A DNA stretch of 42,051 nucleotides from Candidatus Marinimicrobia bacterium CG08_land_8_20_14_0_20_45_22 (GTDB lineage: Bacteria > Fidelibacterota > UBA2242): assembly GCA_002774355.1 (NCBI GenBank), contig PEYN01000033.1, positions 1 through 42,051 of the forward strand, given 5' to 3'. The notes below the pieces were generated by a model. That model saw only the letters and a program-made list of their open reading frames with translations. It ran no database searches and was not told the DNA's origin. Positions within the stretch are counted from its first letter, which is position 1; every line of letters starts with the position of its first letter. Shown here in pieces: positions 9,569-19,100 of this stretch. Both the position numbers and the translations under genes were made by a program.

Positions 9569-9592
9569 AGTGTGTTAGTTGTTTAATACACT
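9569..9592. promoter_or_regulatory. YtrA-type GntR operator overlapping the transcription start
   Basis: AGTGTG at 9569-9574 and TACACT at 9587-9592 form an inverted repeat with one mismatch and 12 bp between the arms. As I recall, YtrA-subfamily GntR repressors bind AGTGTA-N13-TACACT. The site begins 4 bp after the -10 box and covers the predicted start. The third gene of the unit (11225-11602) is a YtrA-like regulator, so autorepression is the simplest reading. Confidence 0.7.
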
Positions 9593-9605
9593 ATTGGAGG
9601 TCAAC

Positions 9606-10460
9606 ATGATAGAAATCAAGAATCTGAACTTCGCTTACCGGAAAAAGAGCCACCTGTTCGACGATCTGAATCTGAGCGTCGCGCCGGGAAGTATCTGCGG
9701 ATTGTTGGGAAAGAACGGCGCGGGAAAAACCACGCTGTTAAAAATTCTCACCGGCTTGCTGTTTCCCAAAAGTGGCTCCGTTTCGATCTCTGGTCAAAAT
9801 CCATCTGATCGACTTCCAGAGACTTTAAAGGAAATTTACATGGTTCCGGAGGAATTTTTTCTACCAACACTGACCGTTCGGGAATATGCGCGGCTCTACG
9901 CACCATTCTACCCGCGCTTCAACAACGATCGGCTCATGGCACATTTACCCAACTTTGAGTTGCCAGAGAACGACAAACTTTCGTCATTATCTTACGGTCA
10001 GAAGAAAAAATTTCTGATCGCTTTCGGATTGGCAACGGATAGTCATTTGCTCTTGCTGGATGAACCGACAAACGGTCTGGATATTCCGTCGAAAAGTCAA
10101 TTCCGAAAAATCCTCGCCTCTTCACTGACGGACGATCGTACGTTTATCATCTCCACGCATCAGGTTCGAGATATGGGAAATCTCATCGACCCAATCATCA
10201 TCCTCGACAATGGAAAAATCATTTTCCACGAATCCGTCGAATCCGTCAACCGAAAACTTTCCGTGCGCATTCTACCGGAAATTCCCGAAAACGAAACGGT
10301 GCTTTATTCGGAAAAAATGCTCGACAGATTCGTTATCGTTTCGCCGAATTCCGACGGCGAAGAGACCAAGATGGATATCGAACTGTTATTCAACACCGTC
10401 ATCCTGAACCGAGAAAAAATAGAATCGCTTTTTACGAAGGAGTCTAACCATGAAGCCTAA
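9606..10460 (+). CDS. ABC transporter ATP-binding protein (YtrB-like)
   Basis: This 284-residue cytoplasmic ATPase has Walker A GLLGKNGAGKTT (about 32-43), a degenerate signature LSYGQ (128-132), Walker B LLLLDE followed by PTNGLD (148-159), and the switch His in STHQ (185). The start is ATG 9606 with GGAGG at 9596-9600. An in-frame TTG at 9579 lies inside the operator and is rejected. It should power the membrane protein encoded next, whose gene overlaps it by 11 bp. The GntR-ABC layout is like the Bacillus ytr operon, which responds to cell-wall-active antibiotics. Whether this pump has that role is not known. Confidence 0.9.
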   Translation: MIEIKNLNFAYRKKSHLFDDLNLSVAPGSICGLLGKNGAGKTTLLKILTGLLFPKSGSVSISGQNPSDRLPETLKEIYMVPEEFFLPTLTVREYARLYAPFYPRFNNDRLMAHLPNFELPENDKLSSLSYGQKKKFLIAFGLATDSHLLLLDEPTNGLDIPSKSQFRKILASSLTDDRTFIISTHQVRDMGNLIDPIIILDNGKIIFHESVESVNRKLSVRILPEIPENETVLYSEKMLDRFVIVSPNSDGEETKMDIELLFNTVILNREKIESLFTKESNHEA

Positions 10461-11223
10461 CAACACTTTTGACCGAAACCGGTTCTTCATTCTTGTTCGA
10501 AACGATCTGTCCACAGGCTATCGTAATTTACTGATTGCCGGCGGAGCCGTCGCGGGCGCTTTACTCGTGATTTATTTACTCTCCGCATGGGACAACGCCA
10601 ATCCTGATTTTCACCGGACGTTTTTCCCAATGGTCATATTCTTCGGCGGTTATCTGACGACCAGCATGATTTTCAAAGACATTCACGAAAAACAGCGAAA
10701 CTACATTTATCTGACATTGCCAGCGTCAACGCTCGAGAAATTCCTGAGCCGGTTACTATTGACTTCGGTGGGCTTTGTGGCGATCGTTCTGGTACTTTAT
10801 TCTCTGTTTTCTTGGATTGCCGCCGGACTCAGCCAATTGCTCTTTGATCAATCACTCCCGGCGTTCCAGCCATTCACGCACGAAACGCTGATTTCGATTG
10901 GCGTATATTTAGTGACACAATCGGCATTTCTGTTCGCCGCTGTTTATTTCCAAAGCCACGCTTTTTTCAAGACGATACTGTCTATCTTTTCACTTACGAT
11001 TGCGTTTAGCATTTTTACGATGCTTATTGTTCGACTCGTTTTCTGGGAATACTTTAATGGGTTGTTCATGCAGGATTTTAACATCGATCTCCAGTACATG
11101 TTCGGCGACGGCGAGCCGTTTGTCCAAATTATTTCGACCGCGTTAAAAATTCTCTTCTGGTTTGTGATGGCGCCCTTCTTCTGGATTCTTACTTATTTTC
11201 GGTTGAAAGAAGCGGAGGCTTAA
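10450..11223 (+). CDS. ABC transporter membrane protein
   Basis: The 257-residue protein has about six hydrophobic segments, including LLIAGGAVAGALLVIYLLSA near residue 30, TSVGFVAIVLVLYSLFSWI near 100, and ILFWFVMAPFFWILTYF at the end. It follows the ATPase with an 11-bp overlap and is followed after one base by the GntR regulator. It is therefore the likely permease partner. No motif identifies the cargo. Confidence 0.8.
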   Translation: MKPNNTFDRNRFFILVRNDLSTGYRNLLIAGGAVAGALLVIYLLSAWDNANPDFHRTFFPMVIFFGGYLTTSMIFKDIHEKQRNYIYLTLPASTLEKFLSRLLLTSVGFVAIVLVLYSLFSWIAAGLSQLLFDQSLPAFQPFTHETLISIGVYLVTQSAFLFAAVYFQSHAFFKTILSIFSLTIAFSIFTMLIVRLVFWEYFNGLFMQDFNIDLQYMFGDGEPFVQIISTALKILFWFVMAPFFWILTYFRLKEAEA

Positions 11224-11224
11224 A

Positions 11225-11602
11225 ATGGAATTCCAAAAAGACAAGGCGATTTATCTTCAGATCGCGGACTACATTTGCGAGAATATTCTCTCAAAAAAAT
11301 GGGTGGAAAACGACAGAATTCCATCTGTGCGTGAACTTGCGATCGAATTGGAAGTTAATCCCAATACCGTCATGCGAACCGTGACTTTTCTTCAGGAAAA
11401 AGGCATCATTTTCAATCAGCGCGGCATCGGCTATTTTGTCGCCGCCAACAGTTACGAAAATACTCTCAACCTGAAAAAATCGGATTTCATCCAATCCGAC
11501 CTGCCGAGAATCTTCAAAACGATGCGTTTGTTGGGACTCAGTTTAGACGACATCAAACCATACGCAGTTCAACTTGAAAATAAATTAGAGAGGACGTCAT
11601 GA
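11225..11602 (+). CDS. GntR-family transcriptional regulator, YtrA subfamily
   Basis: The 125-residue protein has a GntR winged-helix domain at the N-terminus: YLQIADYICENILSKKW, then RIPSVRELAIELEVNPNTVMRTVTFLQEKGII and a wing with RGIGYFVA. A short ~50-residue helical tail follows, without a large effector domain. This is the size and layout of YtrA-type repressors. It likely represses its own unit through the inverted repeat at 9569-9592. Its last bases overlap the start of the next gene. Confidence 0.88.
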   Translation: MEFQKDKAIYLQIADYICENILSKKWVENDRIPSVRELAIELEVNPNTVMRTVTFLQEKGIIFNQRGIGYFVAANSYENTLNLKKSDFIQSDLPRIFKTMRLLGLSLDDIKPYAVQLENKLERTS

Positions 11603-12303
11603 AAACAAGCAGTAAAATTTTAGTAATCACTTTTTCCCTGATTCTCTTGTTTATCGCTGGCATGATAATCGTTAGCCGTTTCGCTATGGAGCGCGATTAT
11701 TCCGAGACGAGAGACGAGTTTCGATCGGCGGACACAGAATTAATCAAGCACGATCTGAAAGATTTCACCGAAGTCAGCGTTTCCGGTAACTGGGATGTAA
11801 CTATTACTCGCGAGGACACGTTCGAGGTGCGGGTTTTTTATCCAAAAGAAACGAAGAACAAGTTAAATGTTAGCAAACACGGCTCAAAACTCGAACTAAT
11901 TTCTATTGGGAACATGCGCAACCATCACGACCCATTCAAAGCTGAGATTCACATGCCGAAATTGGCGAAAATTCGATCCGAATTGGCGTCAATAGTTCGG
12001 TTTGATGGATTCAAATCCCCGAATCTCGACCTGCAGATTGAAGGCGTCGGATTGATTACCGGCGGCGATAACGTCATCGAAAATCTCGAACTGTCCACAG
12101 ACGGCGCTTCTCAAATTGACCTCAAATTCAGTGCAGTCACCAACGCCAATTTGGATATTAACGGAGCGGGAAAAGTGCGGCTCAATATGGCCGGCGGAAA
12201 ATTGACCGGTTCGGCAAACGGCGCCGGTTCGATAACTTATTCTGGAAGCGTTTCTGAACAGGATGTTCAAACAAATGGAGCCGTTGCAATTCATAAACGT
12301 TAA
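11599..12303 (+). CDS. Exported head-GIN (DUF2807) domain protein
   Basis: This 234-residue protein begins with an uncleaved or cleaved hydrophobic segment (KILVITFSLILLFIAGMIIVS). A beta-helical head-GIN domain follows: FTEVSVSGNWDVTITRE near residue 55, then LELSTDGASQIDLKFSAVTNANLDINGAGKVRLNMAGGKLTGSANGAGSITYSG. Alternating G-x-G-x-I/L repeats define the right-handed parallel beta-helix. DUF2807 proteins are periplasmic or surface proteins of unknown role, common in Bacteroidetes and often next to GntR/ABC genes. It overlaps the regulator gene by 4 bp and is followed by a terminator. Confidence 0.85.
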   Translation: MKTSSKILVITFSLILLFIAGMIIVSRFAMERDYSETRDEFRSADTELIKHDLKDFTEVSVSGNWDVTITREDTFEVRVFYPKETKNKLNVSKHGSKLELISIGNMRNHHDPFKAEIHMPKLAKIRSELASIVRFDGFKSPNLDLQIEGVGLITGGDNVIENLELSTDGASQIDLKFSAVTNANLDINGAGKVRLNMAGGKLTGSANGAGSITYSGSVSEQDVQTNGAVAIHKR

Positions 12304-12327
12304 AAAACCGTACCGGACTTCTTGCCG

Positions 12328-12358
12328 AGAGCCGTGGCAAATTCGCCGCGGCTCTTTT
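12328..12358 (+). terminator. Rho-independent terminator after the ABC/GntR unit
   Basis: AGAGCCGTGGC (12328-12338) pairs with GCCGCGGCTCT (12345-12355) with one wobble pair. The loop is six bases and TTTT follows. It lies 25 bp after the stop of the DUF2807 gene. Confidence 0.85.
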
Positions 12359-12421
12359 GGTTTTAACAGAAAATTTCAATAATAATTCATCCATTTCAGC
12401 TGTCGTCTCGTGTCAATTCGC

Positions 12422-12450
12422 TTGACATTTATGCAAATATTCTCTAACAT
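12422..12450 (+). promoter_or_regulatory. Promoter of rdgB (and possibly the sprA run)
   Basis: TTGACA (12422-12427), 17 bp, TAACAT (12445-12450). The predicted start near 12457 is ~29 nt before the rdgB start codon. Confidence 0.7.
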
Positions 12451-12485
12451 TTTTAGCATTTTTAAATGATAAGGAATGAAGTAGT

Positions 12486-13094
12486 TTGAATATATTAATT
12501 GCATCAAATAATCAGCACAAGATAAAGGAGATTCGGCAGATATTTACACTACCAAATGTGGTGTTGCTGACTTTAGATGAGTTTCCGAACACCCCAATCC
12601 CCGTAGAAAACGGGAACACCCTTTATGAAAACGCATTTAAAAAAGCGTCTATGTTATCAAAATTTACAGGGTTGCCAACGCTTGCGGACGATACGGGACT
12701 TGAAGTCAATGCGTTAGGCGGTCAGCCGGGTGTTCGTTCTGCTCGATATGCCGGCGAAAACGCGACTTATGACGAGAACATCGACAGATTGCTAGCCGAA
12801 ATCGACAAAATTGAGAGTCCTGACCGAAGGGCGCGATTTCGGTGCATCGCGCTGTTCTATCATCCGGATATGACGCTTTCTGAAGAAGGGTACATTGATG
12901 GTATGATTTTATCGCGTCGTCACGGGATTGGCGGATTTGGCTATGATCCAGTTTTTTACGCTCCATCGACCGGGAAGACTTTCGCGGAGATGACTGAGGA
13001 AGAGAAAAACAATCTGAGTCATCGTGGGATGGCATTTCGGAATCTCCACAATTCTCTCAAGGATAAAATTCATCAATTAACCCAAAAATATTGA
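12486..13094 (+). CDS. rdgB: Non-canonical purine NTP pyrophosphatase (RdgB/HAM1)
   Basis: The 202-residue protein hydrolyses dITP, XTP and ITP to monophosphates, keeping deaminated purines out of DNA and RNA. It has the family signatures ASNNQHKIKEI at the N-terminus, LADDTGLEV, ALGGQPGVRSARYAG, and the C-terminal FGYDPVFYAP...FAEM with SHRG. Length is normal for the family. The start codon is TTG at 12486, with AAGGA at 12471-12475 about 10 bp upstream. The encoded MNILIASNN fits the expected N-terminus. It precedes sprA by ~95 bp without a clear terminator, so read-through is possible. Confidence 0.95.
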   Translation: MNILIASNNQHKIKEIRQIFTLPNVVLLTLDEFPNTPIPVENGNTLYENAFKKASMLSKFTGLPTLADDTGLEVNALGGQPGVRSARYAGENATYDENIDRLLAEIDKIESPDRRARFRCIALFYHPDMTLSEEGYIDGMILSRRHGIGGFGYDPVFYAPSTGKTFAEMTEEEKNNLSHRGMAFRNLHNSLKDKIHQLTQKY

Positions 13095-13188
13095 GGTGCC
13101 GCCTAAGCGTTTTTTGTTACTGTTTTCTTTTTGTAGTTCATATTAACTTTTTTAAGGTGGCATCATAGTTTTTTACCGTCGCGCGACA

Positions 13189-16100
13189 TTGTGTTTTCTT
13201 TTGTTGGCAGGATTGACTCGGATAGACGCTCAAACCGCGTCCGAAGATTCGGCTCCGGGTACTTTTTCTATCAAAGTCGATTGGCTGGCGAAACGTTTTG
13301 CCGATATGCGGATGGAAGGAAATCGCGGTCTGTCGCTTATTTCACCGAATTACATTACACTCAACGCCAATATCCTGCAAATCAAATTTCCATCGGCAAA
13401 AATGGAACAGAAACCTGACCTGTCCGGGACAAATCTCTTGTTCACTAATCAGATAACCGGTACGGACATTTTTCTTCCACGCGGCATTTCATTCGACAAT
13501 TATTACCGATTGAAAACCAATTCTGCTCTACACAAACAATTGAACGAACTAATTACCAAAAGCGCCGAAGATTCTAAAAAGGCGCCTGAAACCGAGAAGA
13601 TAGAATTGATCGGCGCCGACATTGCCGGACAGCGCGTCTCACTTCAGGTTTCCGGAAACGTCAACATTAACGGTAAATTGCAAAACCAAAAACAATCTCA
13701 GGTTCGCTCCGGTTATATGGAAGGACAGTCCACGACATTTGTCATCGATCAAAAGCAACAATTGAGTATCGAAGGTAAAATCGGCGACCGAATCAGTATT
13801 CTTGTCGATCAGGACAGCGAGCGCGACTTCGACTTTGAAAACGCGCTGAAAATTGTCTATACCGGACACGAAGACGACATTGTTCAGAAGGTCGAAGCCG
13901 GAAACGTCGCGCTGTCTTTACCGGGAACACAGTTTGTTACCTTTTCCGGCAAGAATAATGGTTTGTTCGGTCTCAAAGCGCTAATGAAACTTGGCCCGAT
14001 CGACCTGACAACTATCGCTTCCGTCGAAAAGGGCAAAAAGGAAAAACTCAGCGTGGACGGCGGCGCGCAAACATCAACCGGATACATCAAAGACTACGAA
14101 TATCGCCGTAACCAGTACTTTTTCCTCGACTTGACTTACCGTGGATCTTTATACAATAGTTTCCAATCAACCGGAATTTTTAGTTTCAATCCCAATCGCG
14201 TCGTCTCCGATCTGGAAGTTTACAAGTCCGTCACCATGGAAACCGCCGGATGTGTCTATGGCGCAGCCTGGGTGAATCCCAACGATACATTGCAGGATGT
14301 GGGTTTAAAAGTAGAGCGCCTGTTTAAACGCCTTGATCTGGGTAAAGATTATTTGGTTGATCTGAATACTGGATTCATTCGACTGGCAACGCAACTTCAG
14401 GAGTCGGAAATCCTTGCTGTTGCTTACCGGGTAATAGATGCAACCAAAACGACTGTTGAATCTTACGGGCAATGGGATCGCGCAATCGCCGACACGAACG
14501 ACATTAAATTGAAGCTCATTAAACCGCAACAACTTCTGCCATCGCATCCATGCTGGGATTTGGAATTCAAAAACGTCTATTTCCTGGGAACGACCGGCAT
14601 CAATGAAGATGGTTTCGACTTGAGCATCGTCTATAATTGGGGTGCGAACGGTGACGTTGACCGCGATGCAACCGATGGAAAAACATTCCTGTATAAATTC
14701 GGACTCGATCGAAAAGACAAAAACGGAAATCCCACGCCCGACAACATCATTGACTCAGACAACGGGGCGGTCATTAATCTGCAATCGGGAGAACTCTGGT
14801 TCCCTTTTCTCCGCCCGTTTCAGTTCAAGGAAAACGATCTGACCGGAGAGCGCAATCCGAACCTGAACGCTTCTTACAATTGTTCTGCAATGTACGATAG
14901 CAACCGGACAAATATCTCGGCCATTAACGAAGATACGAAATTCAAGATCAAGTATAGTTATCAGAACCGAAGCTCGAATATCAGTCTGGGTGCAATGGTC
15001 ATCGAAAACAGTGAGTCCGTAACGCTAAATGGTCAGTCGTTGACACGCGGCGTCGATTACACGATCGATTATTTTTCCGGTTCACTGACCCTGCTCAAGG
15101 CCGAAGCCACAAATCCGGATGCCAAGTTGGACATCAAGTACGAAAAGAACCAATTTTTCCAACTGGACAAGAAAACAATCTTGGGCGCGCGCGCGCAATA
15201 CGATTTCGGCGAAAATTCCTACATTGGCGGCACAGCGCTCTATTTCAGCCAATCGGTAGTCGATGAAAAGGTCGATATCGGTTACGAGCCGATGCAGAAT
15301 TTTGTTTGGGATTTGAACACAAAACTGAGCAAGAATTTAAATTTTCTCACGCGCGCGATCGATTGGTTGCCATTGATTCAGACCAACGAAACATCGAATA
15401 TTTCATTCGAGGGAGAAATCGCTCAGGTTCGCCCGAATCCCAATACCTTAAGCAACGAATCGACAGGCGATCTCAACGGCGTCGGTTTCATCGACGATTT
15501 TGAAGGCAGTAAACGCATCACTTCGCCGCCGATCATGCGCCGATATTGGTCGTTATCGGCAGTCCCAGTAGGAAAAACTGCGAACCAGCGCGGTTTTGCA
15601 TTTTGGTTCAATCCGTACGGCGGCGTTGCGACGACAAGCATCTGGCCAAATAAAGAGGTCAGTACACGCGCGCAGAATAACCTTACAGAAGTTCTTGGAA
15701 TCGCCATGAATCCCGAATGGGCTATCAAAGTCGGCGACGGAATTGAAACGCCCAAAAACGCATGGGGCGGTATCACTTACTATTTCCCAACGAGCTATTA
15801 CGATCAATCCAAGACCAAATACGTCGAAATCTGGGTACGTGGAAAAACTGGACAATTACACTTCGACCTCGGATATATCAGCGAAGATCAGGACGGCAAC
15901 GGACGATTGAATACCGAAGACAAGCCCGAAGCCGGTTTCACTACAGGGAACACCCTCTTGGACGACGGCGAAGATACCGGTCTTGATGGCATTGTAAACG
16001 AGTATGAATTTGTGGTCACTTCGGTTGGCGATACACTTAGACCCGGAGATGACCGTCTAACGAAATACGGTCGCGATCCAGACGACCCGCATTCCGACAA

Positions 16101-19100
16101 CTGGAGCTGGAAAGAAACTTCAACCAATTATCGTCACATTAACGGAACGGAAGGCAACTCCAAAGATGTCAACGGCCTTTATCCGGATACAGAAGATCTA
16201 GACTCTGACTTCCAGCTGAATGAGACAAATGATTATTTTACCGTCGATTTTAATCTGGATGATAGCAAAGACGAACGATACGTCGCCGGACGCACCGAGT
16301 ATTCAAACAATCAAAAGACCGGATGGAAACTTTACCGGATTCCGCTTTCAGAATTTCAGAAGATAAAGCCCAATGCAATAGTTACGTGGCAGACGATCCG
16401 CTCGTGCCGCTTATGGTTCGATGGCTTCAGCGATGAAGATACCGTCTGGATTGCCAAGATCGAAATGGTTGGGAACGAATGGGAAGAGGTTGGCATCGCA
16501 CCGTCCGAAACCGAACCGTACGTCGTCAAGTCGGAATCCTTTTCTGTAAGCGTCGTTAATTCGGAAGATAATCCGGACACATACGAAGCGCCAAGTGGCG
16601 TTCAGGGTGAATACGACCGCATCAATGAAATCCGCATGAAAGAACAATCATTGGTTCTGTGGTTCAACGGAGAAGAAGGCGTCCAGCCGGGCGCGCTATG
16701 CGCTGCAAAAAAAGTCCTTCAGGAAGAAGGAAGTTTTATCACCTACCGTAAAATGAAAGTCTATGTCAACGGTAGCAATCTGCACACACGAAATCATGTT
16801 TACCAGACCGGCGAGGCAACTCCGCTTCAATTTTTCATCAAATTCGGTCGTTTGGATGAAAGATACTCGCCTCACTACTACGAATACCGGCAACCGATAT
16901 ATCCCGGCTGGGATTCGCGAAACAAGATGGAAATCGATCTGGATTTTATCACGCAATTGAAATCCTACAACACGGAAGAATCCTTTCCGGACAACGACCA
17001 GCGCCCCAAACGATTTCGGATTTACTACAATGATTCAGGGGAAATCGTCAAAAGGCATTATCGTGAAGTAAAAGACGGAAAATATACCGGCGTCGAAGTA
17101 ATCATCGTAGGAAATGCCGCGCTCTCCCGTGTCCCCAGAATCGACATCGGAATAAAAAACCAGAAGTATTCTTTAGACGATCTGACCGAATCTGATCCGT
17201 ATTCGCGATACGACAACACGATGTACGGCGAGGTCTGGCTGGATGAACTCCGGTTGTCCGAAGTCCGGCGCGACGCGGGAATCGCCTACCGAACAAAAGC
17301 CTTGCTGAAAATTGCCGACGTGGCTACTCTTGACATTAGCATGGATCGACGCAACGCCGACTTTCACACCGTCGAGCAACGACCATCTCTTATGACAGAT
17401 GCTTTGAACACGACACAAAGTTTTCGCGTTGGCGGTCGGATTTCTCTCGATAAATTTACGCCAAGTTCGTGGGGTGTTCATCTGCCATTAACCGGCACAT
17501 ATTCCCAGAATGTCAGTACGCCCAAATACATACCCGGTCAGGATGTCCTTGTGGGCGACACTCCACCGGATAGCATCCTCAACATTTTGCGTTCGTACAG
17601 CATGAACATCTCTTATGACAAACGCGTTTCAGATTACTGGCTGACCAAGTACACAATCGACCAAATCAAGTGTGGACTCAGCGCCCAGTGGGCTAATAAT
17701 TCCACGGTCACTTACAGGGAAAACAATGCCCAAAATTATAAAGCAAATATGTCCTACCGCGTGCCATTCGGGAAAGAAAACTATTTTAAAATCTTCAAAT
17801 GGATGACGCCAGTCCCGTATCTGGGAAACAAACTCGGCGAGGTGCGCTGGTATTTTACCCCGAGCAATCTCGATTTCTCATTCGACGCCGGCGAAGACAT
17901 TAGAAATACAGTCACCAGGGGTTCCGCTTCCGATACAAATTACACTCACAATCTTGCCATGAACAGCCGCGTTAACCTAAGTTACAAATTCTTCGATAAC
18001 CTGAACCTGACCTACTCCAAAGATATGAAGAACAACATGGATGAGTTAAAGAACGATAAATTGCAAGCGATTCAAAGGCTGAATTTCGGCGTGCCGGTCA
18101 GCGTCCGTGAAAATTATTCCGCTTCATTTTCTCCAAAGATATTCTCGTGGTTTTCGCCCAATATCAATTATACAGCGAATTACAACTGGGCGGAACCGAT
18201 GAGCAGTCCAAATAAAAGTATCGACGTATTAAGTAATCAAAACAGGGTTTCGACGAGTTTTCAACTCGATCTCGCTTCAATTTTAAACTCTGTCTATTCG
18301 CCCGCTAAAAAAGTAGCCAGTCCGCAACAATCTACCAGCAGATCGCCAACTCGCGGACGCTCTGGCGAACGTTTAAATGAAGAACAATCGGAAACACGGG
18401 GAAAGCCCGGACGACAAGGAGAGCCGGGTCAGACGGATCAACACAGGAAACCAGAAAAACAGACACAGACTTTGCAAGCAGACAATAAAAAAGTCATTAA
18501 ACAAGAACCCAACGAACCTAAGCAGATTAAATCGTTGGATACCATTAGTAAATATCTGAAAAAATTGTCCGCCATTCAATTTAGTTATTCGTTCAACCAA
18601 TCCGTGAACAACAAATATCGAACAGGCGGCACGCCGGGAATCGCTTACCGGATGGGTTTTACGCCGGACCCGGGATTGTCTTTGGTGGAATCAGAATACG
18701 GTGGCGTCGGAAAAGATAATACAACGACCGGCATGGACGCGACGATTCGTTCCGGGTTGAACATTTCTCCCAACATCAATACATCACTGTCTTTTGCACA
18801 AAACATTTCGGTTACAAACTCTGCCGGACAAACGGGAAGAAACCTCAGCCGCGACTTTTTCCCAATGGGCAGTAACGGAAAAGGTGGATTTCCGTTCCCG
18901 AACTGGACAGTCGGTTGGAAAAATCTGGAAAAGGTGAAACTACTGAACAAGGTGTTCAAAAAACTTAGTCTCGATCACGGATTTTCCGGGAAAGAGGCGA
19001 TTGTCTGGAAAAATGGTAAGCTAATGAACTCTTCGTATAAAACCTATTTTCAGCCGCTCTTAAGTATCAACATGCAATTTAAGAACGACGTGTCGGCGAC

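Noticed and set aside
15187-15198. CG dinucleotide runs (also near 19297-19309)
   Set aside because: Short runs inside sprA that encode Arg/Ala; no sign of a repeat element.
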